Source of the DNA: Planctomycetaceae bacterium
GTDB lineage: Bacteria > Planctomycetota > Planctomycetia > Planctomycetales > Planctomycetaceae
Direction of reading: 5' to 3'
Length of the DNA stretch: 9,496 nt
Assembly: GCA_003503535.1 (NCBI GenBank)
Contig: DOCI01000177.1
Span: 4,734 to 14,229 of the forward strand
Below, piece by piece: positions 1 through 6,048 of this stretch (the first letter of the stretch is position 1; each line of letters begins with the position of its first letter). Under the pieces are notes generated by a model. It was not told the origin of the DNA, did not search any database, and was given only the letters and a program-made list of their open reading frames with translations. The position numbers and the translations under genes were made by a program.

Positions 1-178
1 CTTTCAAACTGGGGTGTAAACGCGCCCTTCCTAACAAGACCATTTTCAAATGGTTTCTGCAGTCGCTTGGACTCCAAATGATCGTAAGTCGCTATGTTTG
101 CGCCTGCCGAACGCTGCAGGTGAATTTTGAATATGCTCTGGAACCCGTATGAGTTTTGATAAAGGGCAAGAACATTGC

Positions 179-213
179 GATGGGCGTGGTCAGGTGTGAT
201 CACCACGCCCATC
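179..213. repeat. perfect 12-bp inverted repeat, hairpin
   Basis: The arm gatgggcgtggt (179-190) is exactly complementary to accacgcccatc (202-213) across an 11-nt loop. The stem is GC-rich and would fold stably in RNA or single-stranded DNA. No run of T follows directly on either side, so it is a poor match to a simple intrinsic terminator. A related GC-rich string, ggggcgtgccaccc, follows at 225-238. It may be part of a dispersed repeat, which is inferred. Confidence 0.6.
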
Positions 214-278
214 ACTGCGTTCTGGGGCGTGCCACCCATTTGCCTTGTCTTTTTGTTATTAAACAAATCCTAAAAGTC

Positions 279-299
279 GCTGCAATTGGCATTTGCAGC
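279..299. repeat. 7-bp inverted repeat upstream of the FHA gene
   Basis: The arm gctgcaa (279-285) pairs with ttgcagc (293-299) around a 7-nt loop. It lies 110 bp ahead of the FHA start codon, so it could be an operator or leader hairpin. The sequence alone does not say which, and a 7-bp repeat can arise by chance. Confidence 0.3.
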
Positions 300-408
300 A
301 GAATTCGTCTGGGAATTCGAAACTCTGCAATGCCTGCTTGACTCTGTGAGCGATGGCGTTCACACTAAAGTTGTAACCATCTGGGCTTTTTTAATTGATG
401 CTCTGTCT

Positions 409-825
409 ATGCAAGCCAAACTGATACCTCTTGTTCAGGGTCGCGAAATCGTGATCTCCAAAGATGTGACCATTGTTGGTCGCAAACAGGGGATCTGCGA
501 TGTCGTCATCGAACACCCGAGCATCTCGAAAATTCACTGCGTGGTCGCCCGCACCGATGGCCTGCTTTTCATCCGCGACCTTGGCAGCACAAACGGCACC
601 AAAGTGAATGGTCAACGTGTACTCAGGGGAGCGATTCTTCCGGGCGATGAGCTCGCATTCGCGAAAGTGAAGTTCAAAGTCTTCATGGGACCGGATGATG
701 CCGAGAGCCTGAACGCGAAAGAACGGACCGAAGTCATCGAACCGGATCCAATGACAATCGACTCATCCGAATTCGAGCTCCTCGACGAAGACGACATGGT
801 CTCGCTCATTGACGACGAGGATTGA
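409..825 (+). CDS. FHA-domain protein
   Basis: This 138-residue protein is almost entirely one forkhead-associated domain, a module that binds phosphothreonine peptides. It probably reads out Ser/Thr kinase signalling in the cytoplasm. The expected binding residues are present in order: Gly24-Arg25 (IVGRK), Ser40 and His43 (SISKIH), and Thr61-Asn62-Gly63 (LGSTNGT). The C-terminal 35 residues are strongly acidic and likely disordered. There is no signal peptide or membrane segment. The ATG at 409 is chosen because the conserved domain starts at once (MQAKLIPL) and the upstream extension begins at TTG and looks like non-coding sequence. No clear Shine-Dalgarno precedes it. The gene stands alone and ends at a large inverted repeat. 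No kinase or phosphatase is adjacent, so its partner is unknown. Confidence 0.9.
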   Translation: MQAKLIPLVQGREIVISKDVTIVGRKQGICDVVIEHPSISKIHCVVARTDGLLFIRDLGSTNGTKVNGQRVLRGAILPGDELAFAKVKFKVFMGPDDAESLNAKERTEVIEPDPMTIDSSEFELLDEDDMVSLIDDED

Positions 826-848
826 TTGCTACGGCAAACGTTAACGCA

Positions 849-926
849 ATACAAGCACGAAGCGCAAGCGAGTGTGTGATTCATACAACCTTTGTTGACA
901 CACTCGCTTCCGCTTCGTGCTTGTAT
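849..926. terminator. long inverted repeat, likely bidirectional terminator
   Basis: A 29-bp arm at 849-877 pairs with 898-926 with a single mismatch, leaving a 20-nt loop. It fills the gap between two convergent genes that end at 825 and 942, which is where a shared transcription terminator is expected. Each arm contains a short internal near-repeat (gaagcg then caagcg in the left arm; cgcttc twice in the right). No long T run flanks it. The near-perfect arms also fit a dispersed palindromic repeat or a small non-autonomous element, and I cannot separate these possibilities from one copy. Confidence 0.6.
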
Positions 927-941
927 CCTGTGAAAATAATT

Positions 942-1433
942 CTACTTCACCTGATCATAGAACGCTTTTTTCGCATCTGGATCTTCCAGAATTCCGAATC
1001 CACCTGTAGTTTCATCGTATGCAAACATCTGATAGTCCGGCAACGCATTGAATTCCATGTTGTTTTGCTTGATCACATCGACAATTTCCTGATAAGTCGG
1101 ATTACGATCTTCAGTGGCTTTCATCAAATCGATCTGATGCTGAAAATTCAGCACATTCACTCTCGATGAAGCCGCGATATAACCGGTGAGAGCGGTCGAT
1201 AACGGATCATTCCCTGTCACCTTGTTCTCGACTTCAATCAAAGCCGGGTTTTCGGCCATCACTTTATTCTTGTCGACAACTTCCTGAGTTTTCCGCTTCA
1301 ACAGATTAGGCCGTTTTTCCGGCTCAGGAGCGGCAGCGGGCTCGTTTTCAGTTACCGTCGAATTCGGCTTACACCCAGGCACCAGCACAATTGCCATCAG
1401 TAGCAGCAGTGTTATACGCATTAGTTCATTCAT
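942..1433 (-). CDS. small predicted lipoprotein, function unknown
   Basis: This is a 163-residue protein with a classic lipoprotein signal. Asn2-Glu3 and Arg6 precede a hydrophobic stretch, and the lipobox LVPGC puts the lipidated cysteine at residue 21. After the cysteine comes a Pro/Glu/Ala-rich linker (about residues 25-40). A charged helical region follows, with a soluble part ending in [20 protein letters not shown]. It is expected to be anchored in a membrane facing the periplasm. The start at 1433 is fixed by GGGAG seven bases upstream; a start at 1451 would put that site inside the gene. I recognise the general type as one common in planctomycetes but know of no function. It is convergent with the FHA gene and divergent from the DJ-1 gene, so it is likely monocistronic. 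Confidence 0.82.
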   Translation of the reverse strand: MNELMRITLLLLMAIVLVPGCKPNSTVTENEPAAAPEPEKRPNLLKRKTQEVVDKNKVMAENPALIEVENKVTGNDPLSTALTGYIAASSRVNVLNFQHQIDLMKATEDRNPTYQEIVDVIKQNNMEFNALPDYQMFAYDETTGGFGILEDPDAKKAFYDQVK

Positions 1434-1440
1434 CAAAGAA

Positions 1441-1445
1441 CTCCC
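1441..1445 (-). promoter_or_regulatory. Shine-Dalgarno setting the lipoprotein start
   Basis: GGGAG on the minus strand lies seven bases before the ATG at 1433. It decides between that ATG and an upstream in-frame start at 1451. Confidence 0.7.
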
Positions 1446-1541
1446 GACCACATTTTTACTGTTCAGATTACGTTTCCCTTATCGAATTGCATCAGTTTCC
1501 ACTAATCTATGCCAGCAATCAAGCCCGGCTCGAAATACGAT

Positions 1542-1570
1542 TTGACGATTGAACCTGTCTCGACCACAAT
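1542..1570 (+). promoter_or_regulatory. weak sigma70-like promoter candidate for the DJ-1 gene
   Basis: TTGACG (1542-1547) and CACAAT (1565-1570) are separated by 17 bp, matching the -35 consensus at five of six bases and the -10 at four of six. It would give a leader of roughly 85 nt before the ATG at 1662. A short interrupted palindrome, aacagt at 1582-1587 and actgtt at 1598-1603, lies just downstream and could be an operator. Planctomycete promoters are poorly defined, so this is tentative. Confidence 0.22.
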
Positions 1571-1661
1571 ACAGTCGGTCAAACAGTACAGAATCAAACT
1601 GTTCACAAAGCAACACTGAAGCATCACGGCGGCTAATGCAGTCACCTTAGAAATCGAGAAA

Positions 1662-2243
1662 ATGTCGAAACCGAAATTATTATTGCTGGCTGGCGATTTT
1701 GTAGAGGACTATGAAATCATGGTTCCTTTTCAGACTCTCTTAACACTGGGATACGAAGTCCATGCGGTCTGTCCAGGAAAGAAATCCGGCGATCAGGTTC
1801 GGACGGCCATTCACGATTTTGAAGGCGATCAGACTTACAGCGAAAAGCCGGGACACAATTTCACACTCAATGCGGATTTCGATGCAATCACTTTGAGTGA
1901 TTATTCCGGTCTCGTAATTCCCGGCGGGCGAGCACCCGAGTATCTGCGTCTGAATGAGAACGTTCTGGAGATTGTTCGCGATTTCATGACTCAGAACAAG
2001 CCGGTTGCTGCAATTTGCCACGGCTTGCAAATTCTAGCCGCAGCGGGAGCTTTACAGGGGAGAAGTTGCACAGCTTATCCGGCCTGTGGTCCTGAAGTGT
2101 CGTTGGCGGGCGGGGATTTTGTCAGCAAAAATGTCGATGAAGCCTATGTCGATGGAAATCTTGTCACCGCTCCTGCCTGGCCAGCACATCCGGCCTGGAT
2201 TCGAGAGTTTGTTAAAGTGCTCGGCGCGAAAATTCAACTCTAA
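1662..2243 (+). CDS. DJ-1/PfpI family protein
   Basis: This 193-residue cytoplasmic protein has the DJ-1/PfpI fold. The likely nucleophile is Cys119 in the elbow AAICHG, followed by His120. The conserved acidic partner near the N-terminus is probably Glu15 (FVEDYE). The motifs [11 protein letters not shown] (86-96), [11 protein letters not shown] (136-146) and [16 protein letters not shown] (164-179) resemble the DJ-1D type of glyoxalase/deglycase more than the PfpI protease type. Family members detoxify methylglyoxal or act as stress chaperones. The exact activity here is inferred. Length is normal for a single-domain member. It is followed 63 bp later on the same strand by a Gfo/Idh/MocA-fold gene and may share its transcript. 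The Shine-Dalgarno signal is weak (GAG just upstream). Confidence 0.88.
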   Translation: MSKPKLLLLAGDFVEDYEIMVPFQTLLTLGYEVHAVCPGKKSGDQVRTAIHDFEGDQTYSEKPGHNFTLNADFDAITLSDYSGLVIPGGRAPEYLRLNENVLEIVRDFMTQNKPVAAICHGLQILAAAGALQGRSCTAYPACGPEVSLAGGDFVSKNVDEAYVDGNLVTAPAWPAHPAWIREFVKVLGAKIQL

Positions 2244-2306
2244 GCCTCTTCTTGTCAGGAGAATTCTGCGACCTCGACGACTCAATAAAATATCGGATGG
2301 ACTGGG

Positions 2307-3221
2307 ATGATTAAACTGGGAGTGATAGGGGCGAGTGGACCTGAGTTTACACAGGTGTATGCACCCACGTTGAACTCTCTGCGAGAACGCGTACGAGTGA
2401 CCGTTGTCTACGATTATGTTGCTCATTGCGCCCGTCAATCTGCTGAACTTGTCGAAGCGACCGTCTGTCGCTCCTTTCAGGAATTGATCCACAACTGGGA
2501 TGTCGATGCTGTTCTGATGCTCTCTACGGGATGGCCTGGCATGCTGCCTTATGTCGAGTGTCTCAAACAGGACAAATCGGTTTATCTGGCGGAGACCTCT
2601 CTACTCTCTGATGTGGCTCTGAAGCAAATATCAGCTCTGGCGATGTCGACGACTGCAGTCACCTCCGTTGAACACCGTCTTTGCTTTTCTCCGACAGGAT
2701 TGCGATGTCAGGAATTGATGGCCAGCGAACTGGGGCCGCCTTTGGAAATGACCTGTCAATTAAATTCAGAACACTCAATGACAGATCAAGCAGCCGAAAT
2801 TGGGGCGGCTCTGGGATGGTTCCGCTGGCTCTTGCCGGGCTATAAATTCAATAGCACATCGATATCAATTCATCCACAGAAGTGGACTCTGCAATTTCAT
2901 AAAACAACCAGGACTCAGGAAACGTCTGAAGTCCTGGTCCATTTCAGATATCAACAGGAGTCCTCTCAGTATCACATCAAAACCAGACAGGGGCAGATCT
3001 GGATTGATGGAGAGAATCAGTTGATCTGGCAAAGCGAGGCTGAGCCAATTGGAAATCCTAATTCAGAAAACCTGTCCAACGAGCGACACACGACCGCCAG
3101 GCAGCTCGATTTCTTCTGCCGCAGACTCGTAGGAGGTCTGATCCCGATTCATGACCTCAATAATCATCTGTGGTCTCAGCAACAAACCCGGTTGATTATG
3201 GATCAAGTTGAATCAGAATAG
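2307..3221 (+). CDS. Gfo/Idh/MocA-fold protein with a degenerate active site
   Basis: This 304-residue protein starts with a Rossmann nucleotide-binding motif (KLGVIGASG, residues 3-11). It continues with the usual layout of this family: VDAVLMLSTGWPGMLPYV (66-83), a strand at 91-96 and a C-terminal dimer-like domain with RLCFSPTGLRCQELMASELG near 124-143. Two hallmarks are missing. The EKP catalytic lysine motif reads Glu96-Thr97-Ser98. The segment that normally carries D-x-G-x-x-H reads EIGAALGW (164-171), without the histidine. The protein is also shorter than most members (often 330-440 residues) and has no signal peptide. It may bind NAD(P) or a sugar without turning it over, or catalyse something different. 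The start is supported by a GGA five bases before the ATG. It probably shares a transcript with the DJ-1 gene and converges on the DUF1501 gene. Confidence 0.72.
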   Translation: MIKLGVIGASGPEFTQVYAPTLNSLRERVRVTVVYDYVAHCARQSAELVEATVCRSFQELIHNWDVDAVLMLSTGWPGMLPYVECLKQDKSVYLAETSLLSDVALKQISALAMSTTAVTSVEHRLCFSPTGLRCQELMASELGPPLEMTCQLNSEHSMTDQAAEIGAALGWFRWLLPGYKFNSTSISIHPQKWTLQFHKTTRTQETSEVLVHFRYQQESSQYHIKTRQGQIWIDGENQLIWQSEAEPIGNPNSENLSNERHTTARQLDFFCRRLVGGLIPIHDLNNHLWSQQQTRLIMDQVESE

Positions 3222-3231
3222 AAGTTACATC

Positions 3232-3252
3232 GGATTCTTATTTGAAGAATCT
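3232..3252. terminator. short hairpin between convergent genes
   Basis: The arm gattctt (3233-3239) pairs with aagaatc (3245-3251) around a 5-nt loop, with one further G-U pair outside. It sits in the 43-bp gap between two genes that end at 3221 and 3265, so it could terminate both. The stem is AT-rich and weak, with no long T run. Confidence 0.42.
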
Positions 3253-3264
3253 CAAGTGAGAGTG

Positions 3265-4491
3265 TCATCGCGAAGCAACAAACAAAGGTAACGATTCGTA
3301 TTGTTTATCCAGGATGAGAGAGCTGTCGCATCTGAGCCAGTTATCGAGAACTGTTGCGTAGACCTGTCGGAAATCTGTGTGAAACTTCAGGTCGCCATTG
3401 TCCAGGTTCGTCAAGCTGGGATGTTTGCCGATAAGTCCGGGTTCGAGGTTGCTTCCCATCAGAAACATGGGAGCGGCGGTGCCGTGGTCGGTCCCGTCAC
3501 TGGCATTCTGGGCGACACGTCGTCCAAACTCGCTGAAGCACATGGTCAACACTCGCTCCTGCATCCCTTTTTCACGCAGGTCTTGTGCAAATGAGTTGAG
3601 AGCATCGCCCAGTTCTCGCAATAATGCAGTGTGAGCAGGAGCTTGGAATGCATGGGTGTCGAACCCGTCAATTTCGACATAGTACACTCGGGCACCGATG
3701 TCCGAAGCAATCAGCTGTGAGACGGTTTTTAATTTGCCAGCCAGTTCCGTCTCTGGATATTGAATATTTGAATTCTTACTTTTACTCACCTGCTGAAGTT
3801 TCTGGCTGACATCAATTGCAGTCGTTGTGCTGGTTTGGACAAAGTTGAGTAGAGAATCGGCTTCTGAATTTTCAGACTGAGCTAACGAACGCATCGCCTG
3901 GATGGAATCTTTTTCCTGAGTTTGCAATCGAAATTGCTCGATCGAACGAATCGAGGGAACCCTGTGAAGCCGGCTGGCGACTGCCAACGGTTGCTTACGA
4001 TTCCCAATGTGCATGCCGGTCGTCTCGGTCGATTCTCCCTCTGCCAGTTGATCAATTGCTCGACCGAGCCAGCCATCGGAACGATCTCCTGTTTTTCGCT
4101 GACACGTATGCCAGATATCCATCGATTCAAAATGAGACCGGTTCGGCTGAGCATAACCGACACCCTGCACAACACCCAATAAACCCGCTTCGAGCAATTC
4201 GGAGAACCCGTCCAGAGCCGGGTTAAAACCGAATTCATCATTGATTTTCAAAACGTCCCTTTTAGGGACTGCCAGTTTGGGACGCTGCTTGTAATACTCA
4301 TCTTGAGTGTAAGGGATGATTGTATTGAGCCCATCGTTCCCGCCAGTCATCTGCACAACGACCAGGATATTCTCCTGCCCGGCAGCATTGTCTGCGATCT
4401 GTCCCCAGAATGCTGGAGCGGTTTGCTGGAATCCAAAAACCGCTAAGCCAGTTGCGGATAACTGCAGAATTTCACGTCGAACAAAAGACAT
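3265..4491 (-). CDS. DUF1501 family protein, Tat-exported
   Basis: This 408-residue protein belongs to the DUF1501 family (PF07394), which has the alkaline-phosphatase/sulfatase superfamily fold. The N-terminus has a twin-arginine signal (Arg5-Arg6 in FVRREILQLSATGLAVFGF) ending near residue 30, so it should be folded and exported by Tat. Family hallmarks are present: MTGGNDGLN (48-56), RSHFESMDIWHT (118-129), GFDTH (276-280), FSEFGRRVAQN (319-329), GTDHGTAAPMFLMG (333-346) and HTDFRQVYATVLDNWL (371-386). The Asp and His in GGND, DTH and TDHG are the likely metal ligands. The substrate is unknown. Its start is 32 bp downstream of the DUF1800 gene end, so the two are almost certainly co-transcribed. 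The ATG at 4491 is set by GGAG six bases upstream; a TTG at 4503 is the only longer start nearby. This is the compact form, without extra domains. Confidence 0.92.
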   Translation of the reverse strand: MSFVRREILQLSATGLAVFGFQQTAPAFWGQIADNAAGQENILVVVQMTGGNDGLNTIIPYTQDEYYKQRPKLAVPKRDVLKINDEFGFNPALDGFSELLEAGLLGVVQGVGYAQPNRSHFESMDIWHTCQRKTGDRSDGWLGRAIDQLAEGESTETTGMHIGNRKQPLAVASRLHRVPSIRSIEQFRLQTQEKDSIQAMRSLAQSENSEADSLLNFVQTSTTTAIDVSQKLQQVSKSKNSNIQYPETELAGKLKTVSQLIASDIGARVYYVEIDGFDTHAFQAPAHTALLRELGDALNSFAQDLREKGMQERVLTMCFSEFGRRVAQNASDGTDHGTAAPMFLMGSNLEPGLIGKHPSLTNLDNGDLKFHTDFRQVYATVLDNWLRCDSSLILDKQYESLPLFVASR

Positions 4492-4497
4492 GCTGTA

Positions 4498-4501
4498 CTC
4501 C
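4498..4501 (-). promoter_or_regulatory. Shine-Dalgarno setting the DUF1501 start
   Basis: GGAG on the minus strand lies six bases before the ATG at 4491. It rules against a longer start at the TTG at 4503, which overlaps the site. Confidence 0.7.
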
Positions 4502-4523
4502 AATTGAAGTTAGACTGCGCGAG

Positions 4524-5897
4524 TTAAGCCAATTGATACTCGGGAAGTGATACAATTAACCCGAGCCCGCGTCTTAAATTATTTTCAAACGAACCGGAAC
4601 CATGTTCGCATCGTTGAACGAGTTCAGAATGTTTAGGTTCACTCAAGGGAACTGCCAGCAGTATTTCTACAAACCAGTCGATCGCTTCCTGGAGCGATGT
4701 CACCCCGTGTGTTTTGCAGTACTGACTTAAGGAACCACCTCCGAAGCGGGTTTCATCGCGTACCAGCAGGGATTGCATTAAATTGGCTCGCGCCAGCAGA
4801 GTCGATGAATTGATCCAGTTTCGACCGCCTTCCCAACCCTTCACATTTGGAGGATAAAAAAGTCTCTGTCCAAGTTCATCAAGACCTCTGTTCAACTCGA
4901 GTAGATTCGTTGTTCCTTCAAACGCATTGAGTAAGCCAATTGCAAAATCGACAGGAGAACGAATTTTCCGTCCCATCGCATAGTCCGAATAAAACAGATT
5001 ACTCGACAGCATCGTTTCCAGCAGCGCCCCGGTCTCCAGACCAGAGTCACGGAATTGACTGGCCAGTGGTTGAATTAATTCCGGATGCTGCAAACCTTCA
5101 TCGGCAATGAAAAACTGCATCAATTTGCCGACGACAAATTCTGCCCCGGCTGGCTGTTCAAGAACCAGATCGACTCCCTGTTCTCCGGTAAATGTGCCTG
5201 TGTCATTGAATATGATCTTTTCATCGAAATCATGCTGGAAACGATTGAAGTAAAACTGATCGCGACGAATTTCCCAGCCTGTGAAACAGCGGGCCAGTTC
5301 CCGGATATCTTTTTCAGAGTAATTCCCTTCGCCAAGCACAAAGAGTTCCATAATCTCCCGAGCGAAATTCTCATTCGGATGAACTTTTCGGTTGGAGGCG
5401 GAATCCAGATAAATCAGCATGGCCGGGTCTTGAGAGATTGCATGGACGAGCGATCCAAAATTCCCGAGAGCATGTTCTCGCAGAATCTGATTCTGATCGA
5501 ACATCAATTGAGCATCTTTGACCTTTTCCGCTCCTGTTGCGAAGTGTCCATGCCAGAAGAGTGTCATTTTCTCCAGGAGAGGAGCCGATGTATTCAGCAA
5601 TCGGTGAGTCCACCAGGCTGGTAAATTTTTGGCATCAGCTGTCGCGAGAACCGAACGGGCCAGAGACGCAGATACCTGTTCAACCTGGGACGATTCCTGT
5701 CGATTCGAAATCTGCTCGGATGCCAATTGAAGGGGACTCTTTTGCAGGCCACTCTGCAACATTTCTGGATTGGCAGCGAAACCGCAGCGGCGATAAAAGT
5801 GGGCGACTTGCCTTTGTGTCCAATCCTCGGGTTGTTCTGGCTGAAAAGCCGACCAGGCCCAGTCAGGATCAATATTTGTCTGGCCAGATTTCATCAT
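4524..5897 (-). CDS. DUF1800 family protein
   Basis: This protein of about 457 residues belongs to DUF1800 (PF08811), a mostly helical family that is nearly always encoded beside DUF1501. Recognisable blocks, numbered from the ATG at 5897, are HFYRRCGFAANP (33-44), MTLFWHGHFAT (111-121), DPAMLIYLD (157-165), NENFAREIMELFVLGEG (175-191) followed by a Glu/Lys/Arg-rich stretch to CFTGW, KIRSPVDFA (311-319) and PPNVKGWEGGRNWINSSTLL (349-368). There is no N-terminal signal peptide, whereas its partner carries a Tat signal. It may therefore act in the cytoplasm or be exported by attachment to DUF1501; this is inferred. The molecular role is not known. GAGG lies four bases before the ATG at 5897 and seven before the adjacent ATG at 5894, so either could be used. 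It is first of the two genes in the operon. Confidence 0.92.
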   Translation of the reverse strand: MMKSGQTNIDPDWAWSAFQPEQPEDWTQRQVAHFYRRCGFAANPEMLQSGLQKSPLQLASEQISNRQESSQVEQVSASLARSVLATADAKNLPAWWTHRLLNTSAPLLEKMTLFWHGHFATGAEKVKDAQLMFDQNQILREHALGNFGSLVHAISQDPAMLIYLDSASNRKVHPNENFAREIMELFVLGEGNYSEKDIRELARCFTGWEIRRDQFYFNRFQHDFDEKIIFNDTGTFTGEQGVDLVLEQPAGAEFVVGKLMQFFIADEGLQHPELIQPLASQFRDSGLETGALLETMLSSNLFYSDYAMGRKIRSPVDFAIGLLNAFEGTTNLLELNRGLDELGQRLFYPPNVKGWEGGRNWINSSTLLARANLMQSLLVRDETRFGGGSLSQYCKTHGVTSLQEAIDWFVEILLAVPLSEPKHSELVQRCEHGSGSFENNLRRGLGLIVSLPEYQLA

Positions 5898-5901
5898 CAA
5901 A

Positions 5902-5905
5902 CCTC
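5902..5905 (-). promoter_or_regulatory. Shine-Dalgarno for DUF1800
   Basis: GAGG on the minus strand is followed by two tandem ATG codons (5897 and 5894) at spacings of 4 and 7 bases. The second spacing is closer to the usual optimum. A TTG at 5900 is the longest possible start but lies too close to the site. Confidence 0.55.
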
Positions 5906-5998
5906 ACTGGAGATAATTGTCTCATCTTAACCCTTAAGTTTGGAAACCAAGCCGTAGGTTATACTGTGCCCGACGACATTGAAGGTGGCACACAAATC

Positions 5999-6015
5999 GT
6001 CAGGTACAGCCTGAC
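5999..6015 (-). terminator. weak hairpin after the exported-protein gene
   Basis: The arms gtcagg (5999-6004) and cctgac (6010-6015) form a 6-bp stem with a 5-nt loop, 33 bp beyond the stop of the 6049-7848 gene. No T run follows on the minus strand. It may reduce read-through into the DUF1800/DUF1501 operon, or be incidental. A TATAAC on the minus strand (5963-5958) is a possible -10 box for the DUF1800 operon, without a convincing -35. Confidence 0.25.
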
Positions 6016-6048
6016 CTGCATGAGATATTTGACACAAACACGAACAGT

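Larger units (their letters stand above)
1..408. other. left-edge region without a confident gene
   Basis: No gene can be called here. The plus strand has an open frame from the left edge that stops at 152. The minus strand has one open from a possible ATG at 239 (or 210-212) down to the left edge. Neither translation resembles a family I recognise, and both strands being open over the same bases argues against both being real. The region holds several inverted repeats: a 7-bp one at 39-54, a 12-bp one at 179-213 and a 7-bp one at 279-299. This looks more like intergenic or dispersed-repeat DNA than coding DNA. The promoter of the FHA gene at 409 should lie at the right end. A TTGACT at 338-343 is a possible -35 box, but no good -10 follows at normal spacing. 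Confidence 0.5.

Noticed and set aside
286..408. N-terminal extension of the FHA protein from a TTG at 286
   Set aside because: The extension starts at TTG without a ribosome-binding site, shows no domain, and the FHA domain begins directly at the ATG at 409.
822..1169. 115-residue plus-strand frame over the convergent inverted repeat
   Set aside because: It is antisense to the lipoprotein gene, crosses the hairpin, and its translation looks like a shadow frame rich in Ile, His and Phe with no known motif.
1582..1603. Interrupted palindrome aacagt-N10-actgtt as a regulator site
   Set aside because: A 6-bp arm is short enough to arise by chance and no adjacent regulator gene is present, so it is only mentioned with the promoter candidate.
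2052..2492. 146-residue minus-strand frame across the DJ-1/oxidoreductase gap
   Set aside because: It is antisense to two recognised genes and shows no family motif.
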